NCBI GenBank assembly: GCA_004335635.1 | Contig: QAXH01004297.1 | Location: 1 to 10,183, forward strand | Length of the DNA: 10,183 bases | Source of the DNA: Chloromonas sp. AAM2 | Taxonomy: Eukaryota > Chlorophyta > Chlorophyceae > Chlamydomonadales > Chlamydomonadaceae | Reading direction: 5' to 3' | In this document: in pieces, positions 1 to 7,054 of the stretch | Numbering within the stretch: the first letter of the stretch is position 1 | Layout of the letters: every line of letters begins with the position of its first letter | Notes under the pieces: model-generated | The model's input: only the letters and a program-made list of their open reading frames with translations | The model's database searches: none | What the model was told of the DNA's origin: nothing | Position numbers and translations under genes: made by a program

Positions 1-318
1 CGGGACACCATCCCATGTGCAAAATGATGCACTTCCATGGATGTAACAAACAATTCAACAGGCAGACAATACTGTTCCTGCCGTGGGCAGGGTGTGCCAG
101 GGTGGCACTTGCAAAGGTATTCCTGATGTAAACAGACATGTCTAGGAAAGCGGAGAATCCTGCTGTAGGGATTTGGCCACGTCATGGCTGGCCTAAAGAT
201 TAATAATGAAGAAAATCGGTGTGGCCGGGCCTCTCACGTTGCTGCTAAACCATGGTGGCATGCTGCTAAACCATGACATGCTGCTAAACCGTCATGCACA
301 CCTAGACATGCAGCTTAC
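1..318 (-). other. Multicopper oxidase intron, left end of window
   Basis: This non-coding stretch follows the GTAAGC donor at 318. It contains three short direct repeats at 240-296. No exon matching the family was recognised. An open frame at 1-122 on the minus strand follows a possible CAG acceptor but does not look like the oxidase. Confidence 0.6.
240..296. repeat. Short direct repeat, three copies
   Basis: TGCTGCTAAACC recurs at 240, 261 and 279, twice followed by ATG and once by GTCATG. The period is 18-21 bases. It lies in the intron after the last visible oxidase exon. Confidence 0.85.
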
Positions 319-497
319 CAATGACACACTGCTGAACACCAGTGGAAAGCTGCCGCCCTGGGAGTGGTTAGCGCACAGCACCACGTCCACCCTGTTGCCG
401 GCATACATGACAAAACTGCGCACACGCTTCGGCTGCAGGGGCTGGGCGTCCAGTGCCAGGAGAAGGAACTCATGGCCAACCGCGGACACCTGCCAAC
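319..497 (-). CDS. Multicopper oxidase exon (domain 2, YAGNRVDVVL block)
   Basis: The phase 1 donor before it requires an acceptor leaving two bases, which GTGTAG at 498-503 provides. The exon encodes WQVSAVGHEFLLLALDAQPL, QPKRVRSFVMYAGNRVDVVL and CANHSQGGSFPLVFSSVSL. The G-H, D-x-x-P-x-x-P and Y-x-G-x-R-x-D-V-V-L elements are conserved in domain 2. The alternative acceptor GGCAG at 490-494 is out of phase. The donor is TTG|GTAAGC, phase 0. The gene continues off the left edge. Confidence 0.9.
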
Positions 498-3400
498 CTA
501 CACCAACAGGGTTGTGTTCATGCTAATCAATAGAATATAATAGGTATGGAGCAACAAGTTTCGCCAAAGTCGTCAGCGCCTGGCCCGGGAAGGAGAACAG
601 GAATGGGAATGAGGCTGGCAACTGTCAGACGATGCAAGGCTTTCCATTCCAGTTCCGGCATGAACCTTCAATTAACGCCATGATTTGAGCCGCAGAGGCG
701 CAGAGGCGCATGCAGAACATTTGGAGCTGTTGTCCATTTCGAAAGAATTACCCATTATAACCCCAAACAACTGACTTATTTATAAGAAACCTCAGTGGCC
801 CGCCTGCCAAGTTTTGAAACCTGAATCCGTTTGTACTAGATATGCTAAACTGTTTTACTGTAACACACAAACGCTGCCCAAAGCAACAGTTTGGGAAGGC
901 AGATTGTCCACTTGCATCGTGAATGAGTCACAAGTAAAAACGGTAAAGCATTGAGTTTACATAAAGGCACCTCACTCGCCAGCCTGCACACCAGTCACAT
1001 TGAAAACCTCCCCGGCCAGCCTGCCAAGGAGCAAGTGCCCACACACCTGCTGACTCCCCATTGGCACTGATGAACCGCAGCCTGTGGCACCGCCCCGCCT
1101 GCAGCCTCAGGGTGTACGGAGACCACCCGCCCTGGCCGTCAGCACCCATCACAGACACTGTGGGGTCCTTACTCAGGGGGGGCAGCAGTACAGAGGAGGG
1201 CGACCAGGCACCTGTGCATGTGCCGTGTGGGAAAAGCGTATCATGTCGTGTGTCGTGTCAGTGTCATGGCAAGGCAGCCCAGCCACTGTTGTGATTTTGC
1301 TCAGCAGGAATGCTCCGTGAGAGGGGTCTTGCTGCGATTTGTCCCTTGAGCTTACTTAAAGAGAAAAAGAAACAACGAGTGCAGTGCTAGTTGCAAAGTG
1401 GCCATACTCTCAGTGACGTGCAAGGTACATATTTACATCATGAGTGGAGCTGACATGCGAGTGTATAAAGATGGATTACATCAGGGAGGTCCACATGCAC
1501 CAAGCGTGAACGCTAGCAATCCATGCAAGGGACGAGGCTGGATACCGTCCTAGCCATCGCTGAGCAACAGAAGGCAGCTTCAAGGCGCAAAGAGCAAAGA
1601 ACACAGACGTCAAAGCACTGTGGACAAAAGAAGGCGTACTGCCAAAGGCTGTCAGACAAGGGTTCAATGGTGTGCATGATCAACACCATGCCGACCGACA
1701 GCGGTGTGGGGCCCTTTGGTGCAACCTACGTCATACAACAGCTCGTCAAGCTACTCAAGTACCACGTCAACAAGCTTGTTGGCTCATGGCTTACCAGTGG
1801 CATTGAAACCTGCAGGGCCAAGGGTGCTATCGGAACCAGACGCTGCGCTCGTCCCGCCTACGTGCCATGATAGTTGATGTACTTAAAATGATATCAAAGT
1901 CACTGCCGTCGTCATTGATTGGATTGTGGCTTACCGCTGGTATTAGATTCCACAGGGCCGACAGATGCCATGTCCTTGCCGCCTGGTGGTGGTGGCAGCT
2001 GTGCCGCGGTGTCCCACGAGACCGGGGCGAAGTAGCCGTTGATGAGAGCGCCCTCTAGGTTCTGAAAGTCAAGGTAGCTGGGAGCCTGCAAAGAGTTGTG
2101 CCAAGCGAGGGATGCTGACACTGCATCTGAATTCCAATTTCCACTTGCCAGGTGTCTGACTCAACACCGTACTATCCATCTCCAGGTCAACAAATTGAGG
2201 CATCATGACCGCCTCAGTTCCTGAGTGCTTCCTGAGCTTTTCACAGCCGTGTTCGGCTGGACCCAATCTGTAAGCTCGCCAGAAGAAATGAGTTTAGTCA
2301 GTCAAGGCATACTGCTCTAGTGGACCAGCACCAATCGAACACAGGAAGCGTTTAGTGTTGAGAATTATTTGTTGGGATCTTCGCAGTCTCTTGCATTGAT
2401 GTTCCTAGTTTGCAACTTCTCTTACTATTAGAAAACAAAAGGGCCCGGTGTGTTCAGTCCATACCCCATGACAACCCCACCTTCAGCATTGCTGTTGGAT
2501 CCCTCCACCAGTCCTGGACAATCAGGGCGGCCTGGCTGTCATCGTCATACAGATCACTGCACGAAGCAGTCACAACGCGCCATGCAGGGTGGGGTTTGTG
2601 TGTGCTGGGAGTGCTTAGCCATGGTTGCACCACACAACCATGAAAGTCAAACCCTGCTTCCAACCAGCACATGCGAGACCTATGCTAGCGCTTGATGAAC
2701 TGATCCAACACGTGGTGGCTGAGCTTACCCTTGTTGGTCCGCATGGATCCTGGATCGCAAATGAGAGCCTCCAAAGAAAGCTACCTAACACTCGTCTCTT
2801 GCATGGCTTGCTAGTGTTCGCGCTCAGTGCATGTGGGCCCCCCCTGACGTAATCCATATAATCACACTCGCATGTCAGCTCCACTGGTCACCATGTGGTG
2901 CACCGGGGGTATTGCATAACGATATAAGCTCTCACGCCCACTCCACCAGCACACGCACATTCGACAACTCACACTCTCACACCAACACTCCCACACCCAG
3001 ATTCCCACACCCACACTCCCACACCCACACTCACGCATGTGGGTCCAGTTCTCCCCCCGGCCTCTCCCTGACCACCAGCTGCCCTGTCAGCCCCATGTCC
3101 ATCTGCATGCCCGTGTGTGCATGCCACAGGTACGTGCCCATGTCGGCAGCGCGGAACATGTAGGTGTAGCTGCCACCCGGCTCCACCGGGCACTGGGTCA
3201 CCATGTCTGAACCGTCGGCCCATGGAGTGTCGCGCTGCATGGTGATTCAGTGACAGAAACAAGATAATACAAAGCTCGTTTCTATCGCATCTAAATCTTC
3301 TATGTGGCCATCTATGTGCTGAGATATCTTCGCACGCAATGGCACTTTGCAGTTGAAGCAACGGATCAGTACTACCAAGCCCCTGAAGGGACTTCTGCAG

Positions 3401-4602
3401 AGAGGAGTGGTACAAGCAGCTGGTTGGAGGGCAGGTCTCTTACATTCACGTGAGTTGACTCTGCCTGTTAGATACATGACCGCGTTCAGAACGGTTGCGA
3501 CCCTGGCAGGCGCGTGATTCTCACAACATGGCAGACCATGTGGCCACACTCGCCTGTGCTAAGCCATGCCAGTGAATGGTGACCACGTCTGTCAGCAGGT
3601 GGTTGACAATGGTGATGCGCACGATTTCGCCCTGGAAGAACAGGCAGCAGGCAGCCATGGGTGGTTAGTAGGTGGTGGCTGGAGAGCAGTTGGTGATGGT
3701 AAGAGGCTGAGTGCACGCCAGTGTACTCCCTACATAAGCGCCCTCACACTTCATCCATGCGGCAAGTGAGCTGTCCATACCCTGTCTCCATCAGCGCTTA
3801 CCCGTAATGCAGCTTCATGATAACATAACTTTTACAATGACGTAAATATCTATAATCTATAGCTATGCACAGATAGCAAGCGATATCAATGGCCATCCCA
3901 TACACTGTCTACATACATCACTTGCCTGTAATAGATTGAGCCATACACTGTCCACACACACCACTCACCTGTAATAGGTTGAGTGCAGGCCCTGGGAAGC
4001 TGCCATTGACCATCAGGGCCCGCTGAGCCAACACTCCCCTGGGCACCGAGCCCCCTCGCTCGCTGGCATTGCCTGGCCGCCAGAAGTTGACCACATTCTC
4101 GTTGATCACCCTATAGCATCATGGAGATGGGCAGGGAGATGGTTGGTTGGGTTGGTTGGGTTGGTTGGTCGCTGCAGGTGCACAACGGTTGGTGAGTGGC
4201 CAAACTTGTTCATGTGGCCTGCGCACTCTATCCTGCCCGTGCATCACACTGAATGTTGTTATGTTTGTCCAAGATGTTGTCCATGGGTGTGAGTGACCGT
4301 GTCGGAGGCGGTAGCTGCAACTGGGATCAGTCACAGCCTGCTGAGCAACAACACATTCACACATCATGCAGCCTGCACTGCGCGTGTGTGGTTGACAGCT
4401 TTGTGGGGTGGTACATGTCGATGTCTACTTCTGGTGGAGATGGTTGACGGGCAGGCCTGCCTTGCTCACATTCCCTGTCCCATGATATTTACCAAGTCTG
4501 GTCCACATTCGGCGGTCCAAGATAGAGCCTGTGGTCAAGGCCCAACACTCGTTGGCCACAAGACAGAGCTGCCCAGAGGAAAACAAGGGTCGACCACCGC
4601 AT
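319..4602 (-). CDS. Secreted laccase-type multicopper oxidase, N-terminal eight exons (3' end off window)
   Basis: Multicopper oxidases couple one-electron oxidation of substrates such as phenols or metal ions to four-electron reduction of oxygen to water. Exons on the minus strand: 4493-4602, 3969-4110, 3554-3631, 3035-3234, 2481-2556, 1935-2085, 1047-1157 and 319-497. They join in frame to 1047 bases (349 codons), every phase agreeing; the optional exon 1795-1857 would make 370. An N-terminal signal peptide (residues 1 to about 21) is followed by domain 1, with FPGPAL, TIHWHGLAQ, GGSYTYMFRAADMGTYLW and WHAHTG. HWHG and HAH supply type 2/type 3 copper histidines. Domain 2 begins around ALINGY and includes LQAGRCHRLRFIS, GHEFLLLALDAQPLQP and YAGNRVDVVL. 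Sequons (NAS, NGS, NTS, NHS) suit a secreted glycoprotein. The C-terminal domain with the HCH and type 1 ligands is off the left edge, so laccase versus ferroxidase or ascorbate oxidase cannot be settled. Confidence 0.92.
498..1046 (-). other. Multicopper oxidase intron
   Basis: Intron with a GTGTGT donor and GTGTAG acceptor. Apart from a short GC-rich repeat (CGCAGAGG repeated at 691-706) nothing was recognised; the stretch is otherwise plain, moderately AT-rich sequence with no coding frame. Confidence 0.7.
1047..1157 (-). CDS. Multicopper oxidase exon (domain 2, RLRFIS block)
   Basis: After a CCCCACAG acceptor, two bases, 36 codons and one base encode SVMGADGQGGWSPYTLRLQA then GRCHRLRFISANGESA. 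The pattern of a strand with L-x-x-G, then Y/H-R-x-R-x-I/L, is the conserved domain 2 strand of laccases. The donor is CAG|GTGTGT, phase 1. Confidence 0.87.
1443..1536 (-). repeat. Dispersed repeat, long copy, inverted orientation
   Basis: Read on the minus strand, this copy begins CTCGTCCCTTGCATGG and ends GCATGTCAGCTCCACT. It matches the copy at 2791-2885 over about 95 bases, with a few substitutions and small gaps, and lies in the opposite orientation. It sits inside an intron of the oxidase gene. Confidence 0.88.
1795..1857 (-). CDS. Candidate optional (cassette) exon of the multicopper oxidase
   Basis: Between exon 6 and the next conserved exon lies an open 63-base segment with a possible CACGTAG acceptor and a G|GTAAGCC donor. 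It holds two bases, 20 codons and one base, so it has the same phase 1 at both ends and can be included or skipped without changing frame. It encodes GTSAASGSDSTLGPAGFNAT, whose end parallels SVGPVESNTS of exon 6, with an N-x-T/S sequon at the same place. The pyrimidine tract is weak. It may be a used exon or a decayed duplicate. Confidence 0.35.
1935..2085 (-). CDS. Multicopper oxidase exon 6 (ALINGY block)
   Basis: After a TTTGCAG acceptor, 50 codons plus one base encode APSYLDFQNLEGALINGYFA, a Pro-rich stretch (LPPPPGGKD) and SVGPVESNTS. The LING element marks the first strand of domain 2 in the family. The donor is G|GTAAGC, phase 1. The end of this exon and its donor resemble a second site at 1795-1830. 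Confidence 0.88.
2086..2480 (-). other. Multicopper oxidase intron
   Basis: Intron with donor GTGGGG and acceptor TTTGCAG. No repeat, RNA gene or coding frame was recognised in it. Confidence 0.7.
2481..2556 (-). CDS. Multicopper oxidase exon 5 (VQDWW block)
   Basis: After a TCGTGCAG acceptor, one base plus 25 codons encode DLYDDDSQAALIVQDWWRDP and TAMLK. The acidic segment followed by a hydrophobic stretch and DWW/DWY is the domain 1 to domain 2 linker of laccases. The donor AAG|GTGGGG is weaker than its neighbours, but the phase-0 join to the next exon is consistent. Confidence 0.85.
2791..2885 (+). repeat. Dispersed repeat, long copy
   Basis: The copy runs from CTCGTCTCTTGCATGG through GTGCATGTGG and ACGTAATCCAT to GCATGTCAGCTCCACT, and lies in the intron between oxidase exons 4 and 5. 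It has no terminal inverted repeats or poly-A tail that I can see. Confidence 0.9.
2966..3033. repeat. CA-rich minisatellite at a 5' splice site
   Basis: On the plus strand, imperfect units of ACTCCCACACCC repeat with variants such as ATTCCCACACCC. On the transcribed strand this is GGGTGTGGGAGT-like and starts within a few bases of the GTGAGT donor at 3034. Confidence 0.9.
3035..3234 (-). CDS. Multicopper oxidase exon 4 (WHAH copper motif)
   Basis: The exon starts at CAG|CGC and encodes RDTPWADGSDMVTQCPVEPG, then YTYMFRAADMGTYLW, WHAHTGMQMDMG and LTGQLVVRERPGG. The HAH pair is the second His-x-His copper motif. The acceptor lies inside ATGCAG, so a plain ORF reading would give a false Met start at 3240. 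The donor GTGAGT at 3034 leads directly into a G/T-rich minisatellite. Phase 2; the two leftover bases GC complete an Ala codon with the next exon. Confidence 0.95.
3235..3553 (-). other. Multicopper oxidase intron with GC-AG ends
   Basis: The 319-base intron starts CAG|GCGAGT at 3553 and ends ATGCAG at 3235. Using this GC site gives the exact family sequence HWHGLAQRDTPW. The nearby GTGTGG four bases downstream would break the frame. Confidence 0.85.
3554..3631 (-). CDS. Multicopper oxidase exon 3 (HWHG copper motif)
   Basis: This exon of 26 codons, phase 0 at both ends, starts after a TTCTTCCAG acceptor. It encodes GEIVRITIVNHLLTDVVTIH followed by WHGLAQ. The HWH pair is the first of the four His-x-His copper-binding motifs. 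The exon ends CAG followed by GCGAGT, a GC-type 5' splice site. Joining at CAG|CGC in the next exon gives HWHGLAQRDTPWADG, exactly the family pattern. Confidence 0.92.
3632..3968 (-). other. Multicopper oxidase intron
   Basis: Intron with donor GTGAGT and acceptor TTCTTCCAG. It holds a short near-duplication on the plus strand: CATACACTGTC...CACTTGCCTGTAATAG at 3899-3934 and again at 3941-3977, the second copy covering the splice donor. Confidence 0.75.
3969..4110 (-). CDS. Multicopper oxidase exon 2 (FPGPAL block)
   Basis: The exon follows a CTATAG acceptor. One base closes the Trp codon, then it encodes VINENVVNFWRPGNAS and later QRALMVNGSFPGPALNLLQ. The NG-x-FPGP motif is the hallmark near the start of cupredoxin domain 1 in laccases and ascorbate oxidases. 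The donor is CAG|GTGAGT, phase 0. It carries two N-glycosylation sequons, NAS and NGS. Confidence 0.93.
4111..4492 (-). other. Multicopper oxidase intron 1
   Basis: Intron with donor GTAAAT and acceptor CTATAG. Near its 3' end, 4140-4170, the transcribed strand is a run of CCAACCAACCCAACC units that may serve as the pyrimidine-rich region. The rest holds nothing recognised. Confidence 0.75.
4140..4170 (+). repeat. GGTTGGTTGG simple repeat
   Basis: Units of GGTTGGTTGGGTT repeat on the plus strand. With many G pairs in a row it could form a two-tier G-quadruplex on that strand. It lies 30-60 bases upstream of the intron 1 acceptor. Confidence 0.85.
4493..4602 (-). CDS. Multicopper oxidase exon 1 (signal peptide)
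   Basis: The chosen ATG is at 4602-4600 and opens with MRWSTLVFLWAALSCG, a short basic start and a hydrophobic core, with probable cleavage after VLG near residue 21. The mature start reads LDHRLYLGPPNVDQT. An in-frame ATG at 4674 exists but would bury the signal sequence behind 24 polar residues, so it was not chosen. The donor is TTG|GTAAAT (phase 2); TG plus the first G of the next exon makes a Trp codon. Confidence 0.85.
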
Positions 4603-5127
4603 GCAATGGCCAACACGATGCAGGCGGTGCACAGCTGCTTCAGCCTGCTCGTTGTGAGTCGCCTTGTGTGCCAAGGCTCTGGTAAGTGCGGATGCCGGTG
4701 TGGCAAAACAAATCAGACGGCGGATTTAATTTGAACGAGACAATCTCCCGGCAGATAATATGTAACAATTGCGGGAGCCCTGACGTGCGCCCTGTGATCC
4801 TGGCGAACAATTTTTTCTTCAAGGCAGGCCGGGTTACGGTTGTAACCGACAACGTCCGTTGCTTGTCACATTCGACCTTGTCATCACATGTGGCTTCTCT
4901 TCCGTCACGGACACTGTTGCTGGTGTTCTCAAAGAGGCTCATTGCAACAGCAGGAAAACCAGTATGATCAAAGATGCATAGCAGTACAACCACCCAGTAT
5001 GGTTTTCTAGTGGAATTTGATTTCATGTGCGCTGAGGAAGCACGTTTGTCCAGGGCAGGGCTGGTTGTCATGATCGATACACGCCTGTGGTTTGACAAAT
5101 CGCGGTCATTATGACTCGTGCTTCTGA

Positions 5128-5138
5128 CTATATATATC
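5128..5138 (-). promoter_or_regulatory. TATA-like run, possible core promoter for the oxidase gene
   Basis: On the minus strand GGATATATATAGTC lies about 530 bases upstream of the chosen oxidase ATG. A TATA box here would imply a 5' UTR of about 500 bases or an unseen 5' UTR intron. It is only a sequence resemblance and could be chance. Confidence 0.25.
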
Positions 5139-5141
5139 CGC

Positions 5142-5159
5142 CTCGTGATTTGTCACGAG
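5142..5159. repeat. Perfect short inverted repeat
   Basis: CTCGTGA and TCACGAG flank a four-base TTTG loop, giving a seven-base-pair stem. It lies directly beside the TATA-like run. A further GACTCGTG occurs at 5113. Role unknown. Confidence 0.6.
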
Positions 5160-5381
5160 TCCTACAGCTGCTTCGACTTTCTTACGACTTACCATTCTGC
5201 AGCCAGTGCAGGCAAGATGGGGTTGATGTCGAACTCACACTTGACATGAACTGTGTCCACCAATGCAGTACATGAAACTCGCCGTTCATAGCAGGGCCTA
5301 CATGCTTTGACTCATGTGTTCTCGTTGCGCCATGAAGTTGCCTTCAGCTGCTCAGGGTTTCTTAGAACGGTATTGCGCCTT

Positions 5382-5441
5382 GTCTCTTGCATGGCTTGCT
5401 AGCGTTCGCACTCGGTGCATGTGGGACCCCCTGATGTAATC
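5382..5441 (+). repeat. Dispersed repeat, short copy
   Basis: GTCTCTTGCATGGCTTGCTA, then GCGTTCGCACTCGGTGCATG and GATGTAATC: the 60-bp core of the same family as 2791-2885, without the 3' extension. It is intergenic, upstream of the oxidase gene. Confidence 0.9.
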
Positions 5442-5593
5442 AAAACATATAGCAGGGTATTGCAGCGACCCGCCGTCATCAGCAGAGGAGCACCGCAAAT
5501 AGCAAACAACATCAAGACTTGTTCGCCTGAACATGCATCTGAGTCCCAATAGTCAATCACAAGCACTCAACTCCAGCTCACTACTCCCAACCT

Positions 5594-5657
5594 CATCTCT
5601 TGCATGGCTTGCTAGCGTTTGCGCTCGGTGCATGTGGACCACCCTGATGTAATCAAT
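5594..5657 (+). repeat. Dispersed repeat, short copy
   Basis: CATCTCTTGCATGGCTTGCT, then GCGTTTGCGCTCGGTGCATG and GATGTAATCAAT. It lies about 210 bases after the copy at 5382, in the same orientation, and is followed by two GTATATACACTA words at 5661-5687. Confidence 0.9.
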
Positions 5658-6115
5658 ACAGTATATACACTATCTGTATATACACTACCGGCACATGTAC
5701 ATTTTTTGTGCTGTGAAAGTACGCGTATCATAAATGCATGGCCTGTACGCCTGCCATCACTTTCAAGTTGTGCTCTTGCATTTGAGCTGTAAAGACCAGA
5801 TCACATTTGAGGACTTGCGGCACATTGTAATGTAAGCTGAAGCAACGAAGTAACTTGTCTGTTCACTACACAAACTCTGTTGGTCATAAAACTAGATGGA
5901 TGCAACTCCTTACACGGGCAAAGGTTTACAGCCCAAATAAGATGAGAAAATTACCACAACATAGTTCCATGGCTCAGGAAGGTGGTGTGGTATACAAGGC
6001 AAAATCAGCAAGCTGCTCGAACTCCTGTTCAACAATCAGCATGGACACGTGGACTCTCCTACTAACGTTTCCTGTTTCAGGGCTGGTACGATCAGAGCGG
6101 TCTGCAGCCACGTGG

Positions 6116-6160
6116 CTCTTGGGCATGGCTTGCGAGCGTATATGCTCGGTGCATGCCAGT
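6116..6160 (+). repeat. Dispersed repeat, diverged partial copy
   Basis: CTCTTGGGCATGGCTTGCGA, then GCGTATATGCTCGGTGCATG. Only the first 40 or so bases of the core are recognisable. Confidence 0.75.
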
Positions 6161-6508
6161 GGCCATTGCAGAGTTTTCTCTAGAATCCATTAATAACAAT
6201 CTCCAGCTGAGGTTTATTATGTGCATGCCCACAAAAGTGCGGGTCACATGTGTTGTTGTTCACATGTCAACAAATACTCGTCTCATGACGGCCAACACCA
6301 ATTACTACTAGTCCGGTTCGCCCTCCAGTCTGTACTCTGGTAGCTGAGCACATTGACAGAACATTGATCTGTCAAGGGCCAGGGCTTATCGACAACCCAT
6401 TGACAAAGTCTGAGTATAGGGTCAGGTAACATCCGTAACATTGTATCCGGTGACAGTAGCAAGCTAAAGGGAGGAACTGACAACCCCAACGCCCTGGCCG
6501 CGTGATTG

Positions 6509-6870
6509 GATTGGTCAGGTGTTGCCCAGGCCTGGGCTTGCTTTCGCCTACGGATTGGCACCATTGTGGCTGAGTCAGCGGGCGGTGATTACCAGTGAAC
6601 ATTCCCTTGCTTTGGAGCTGGTTTCAAAAAGCCAGGTCCGCTTGCCCGTCTGTGTTGAGATGCCCTCGTGTTGGGCGACAAACCACAGCTTAAAATCTGG
6701 GTTGTTGGTCAGGCGTTACCCAATGTAAGGCTTGTGGCTGAGTCAGCGGGAGGTGATTACCACTGAACGTGTCTTGAATTGGTTGTAGAAACGGCAGAAA
6801 GCCAGTCCAGATTGCTTCATATGGACTCATCCCATCTTAAAATGTGGATTGTTGAGCTACTTGAGTGCGT
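6509..6870. repeat. Tandem repeat with ~168-bp period downstream of HCAR
   Basis: TTGTGGCTGAGTCAGCGGG followed by GGTGATTACCA and TGAAC occurs at 6564 and again at 6732. The words TTGGTCAGG-GTT-CCCA (6514 and 6706) and CTTAAAAT-TGG-TTGTTG (6689 and 6837) recur with spacing of 148-192 bases, so there are two copies and an incomplete third with indels. It starts about 70 bases after the HCAR stop. Confidence 0.8.
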
Positions 6871-6939
6871 GGCCCCTGACGCTGGCTGTTGTTGGCCGAA
6901 GCATCGTCGAGTTGCTCCTATGCGTAGGTTTCACTGCTC

Positions 6940-7054
6940 CTATGCCTGTGTTGAGGGGCGGGCGCGCTTGACCTCCACTGTGGGCTTGGGGGCGTTGTAA
7001 GGCAGCGCTAGCCGGGCAGACACCTCCCCCTTCTTATCGTACTGTGCCACAATT
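6940..7054 (-). CDS. HCAR: HCAR terminal exon with stop
   Basis: One base after a CCGCAG acceptor completes the Lys codon split by the preceding intron, giving EYAKKIVAQYDKKGEV, which parallels the end of plant HCAR. It then continues with about 26 residues rich in Pro, Ala and basic residues, ending KRARPSTQA before TAG at 6942-6940. This tail is longer than the plant C-terminus I remember and is not conserved with it. No obvious TGTAA polyadenylation signal, common in chlorophycean algae, was seen in the few hundred bases downstream on this strand. Confidence 0.9.

Larger units (their letters stand above)
1158..1934 (-). other. Multicopper oxidase intron interval holding the cassette candidate and a dispersed repeat
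   Basis: The interval between two conserved exons is 777 bases. It holds the optional exon candidate at 1795-1857 and an inverted copy of the dispersed repeat at 1443-1536. The phase 1 donor and phase 1 acceptor at its ends fit a direct join. Confidence 0.75.
2557..3034 (-). other. Multicopper oxidase intron
   Basis: The donor GTGAGT opens straight into a GT-rich minisatellite (2966-3033). The middle holds the dispersed repeat copy at 2791-2885. The acceptor is TCGTGCAG. Confidence 0.8.
4603..6939. other. Intergenic region between HCAR and the multicopper oxidase gene
   Basis: About 2.3 kb with no gene I can support on either strand. Open frames up to about 150 codons occur (for example 4640-5098 minus and 5855-6193 plus) but none shows a recognisable domain, and two of them run through dispersed repeats. 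The region should contain the HCAR 3' UTR and the oxidase promoter and 5' UTR. It holds three dispersed repeat copies, a ~168-bp tandem repeat, a perfect hairpin and a TATA-like run. Confidence 0.7.

Noticed and set aside
1..122. Open minus-strand frame of 40 codons after a possible ATCAG acceptor, in the right phase to be the next oxidase exon.
   Set aside because: The Cys-rich translation does not resemble domain 2 of multicopper oxidases, the pyrimidine tract is poor, and 40 codons open by chance is not rare.
2791..2885. The dispersed repeat as a tRNA-derived SINE with A and B boxes.
   Set aside because: The GCGTTCGCGCTC part only loosely resembles a B box, the spacing to any A box is too short, and there is no tail or target-site duplication.
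2969..3415. 148-codon minus-strand open frame overlapping the WHAH exon.
   Set aside because: It is a different reading frame from the conserved oxidase protein and runs through an intron and a minisatellite.
4618..4682. Plus-strand ATG with a hydrophobic start (MQAVHSCFSLLVVSRL) followed by a perfect GTAAGT, suggesting a divergent gene overlapping the oxidase start.
   Set aside because: No following exon could be found on the plus strand and the peptide is antisense to the oxidase leader region; one splice-like word is not enough.
4640..5098. 152-codon minus-strand open frame directly upstream of the oxidase.
   Set aside because: No recognisable domain, uneven composition, and it lies where the 5' UTR or promoter is expected.
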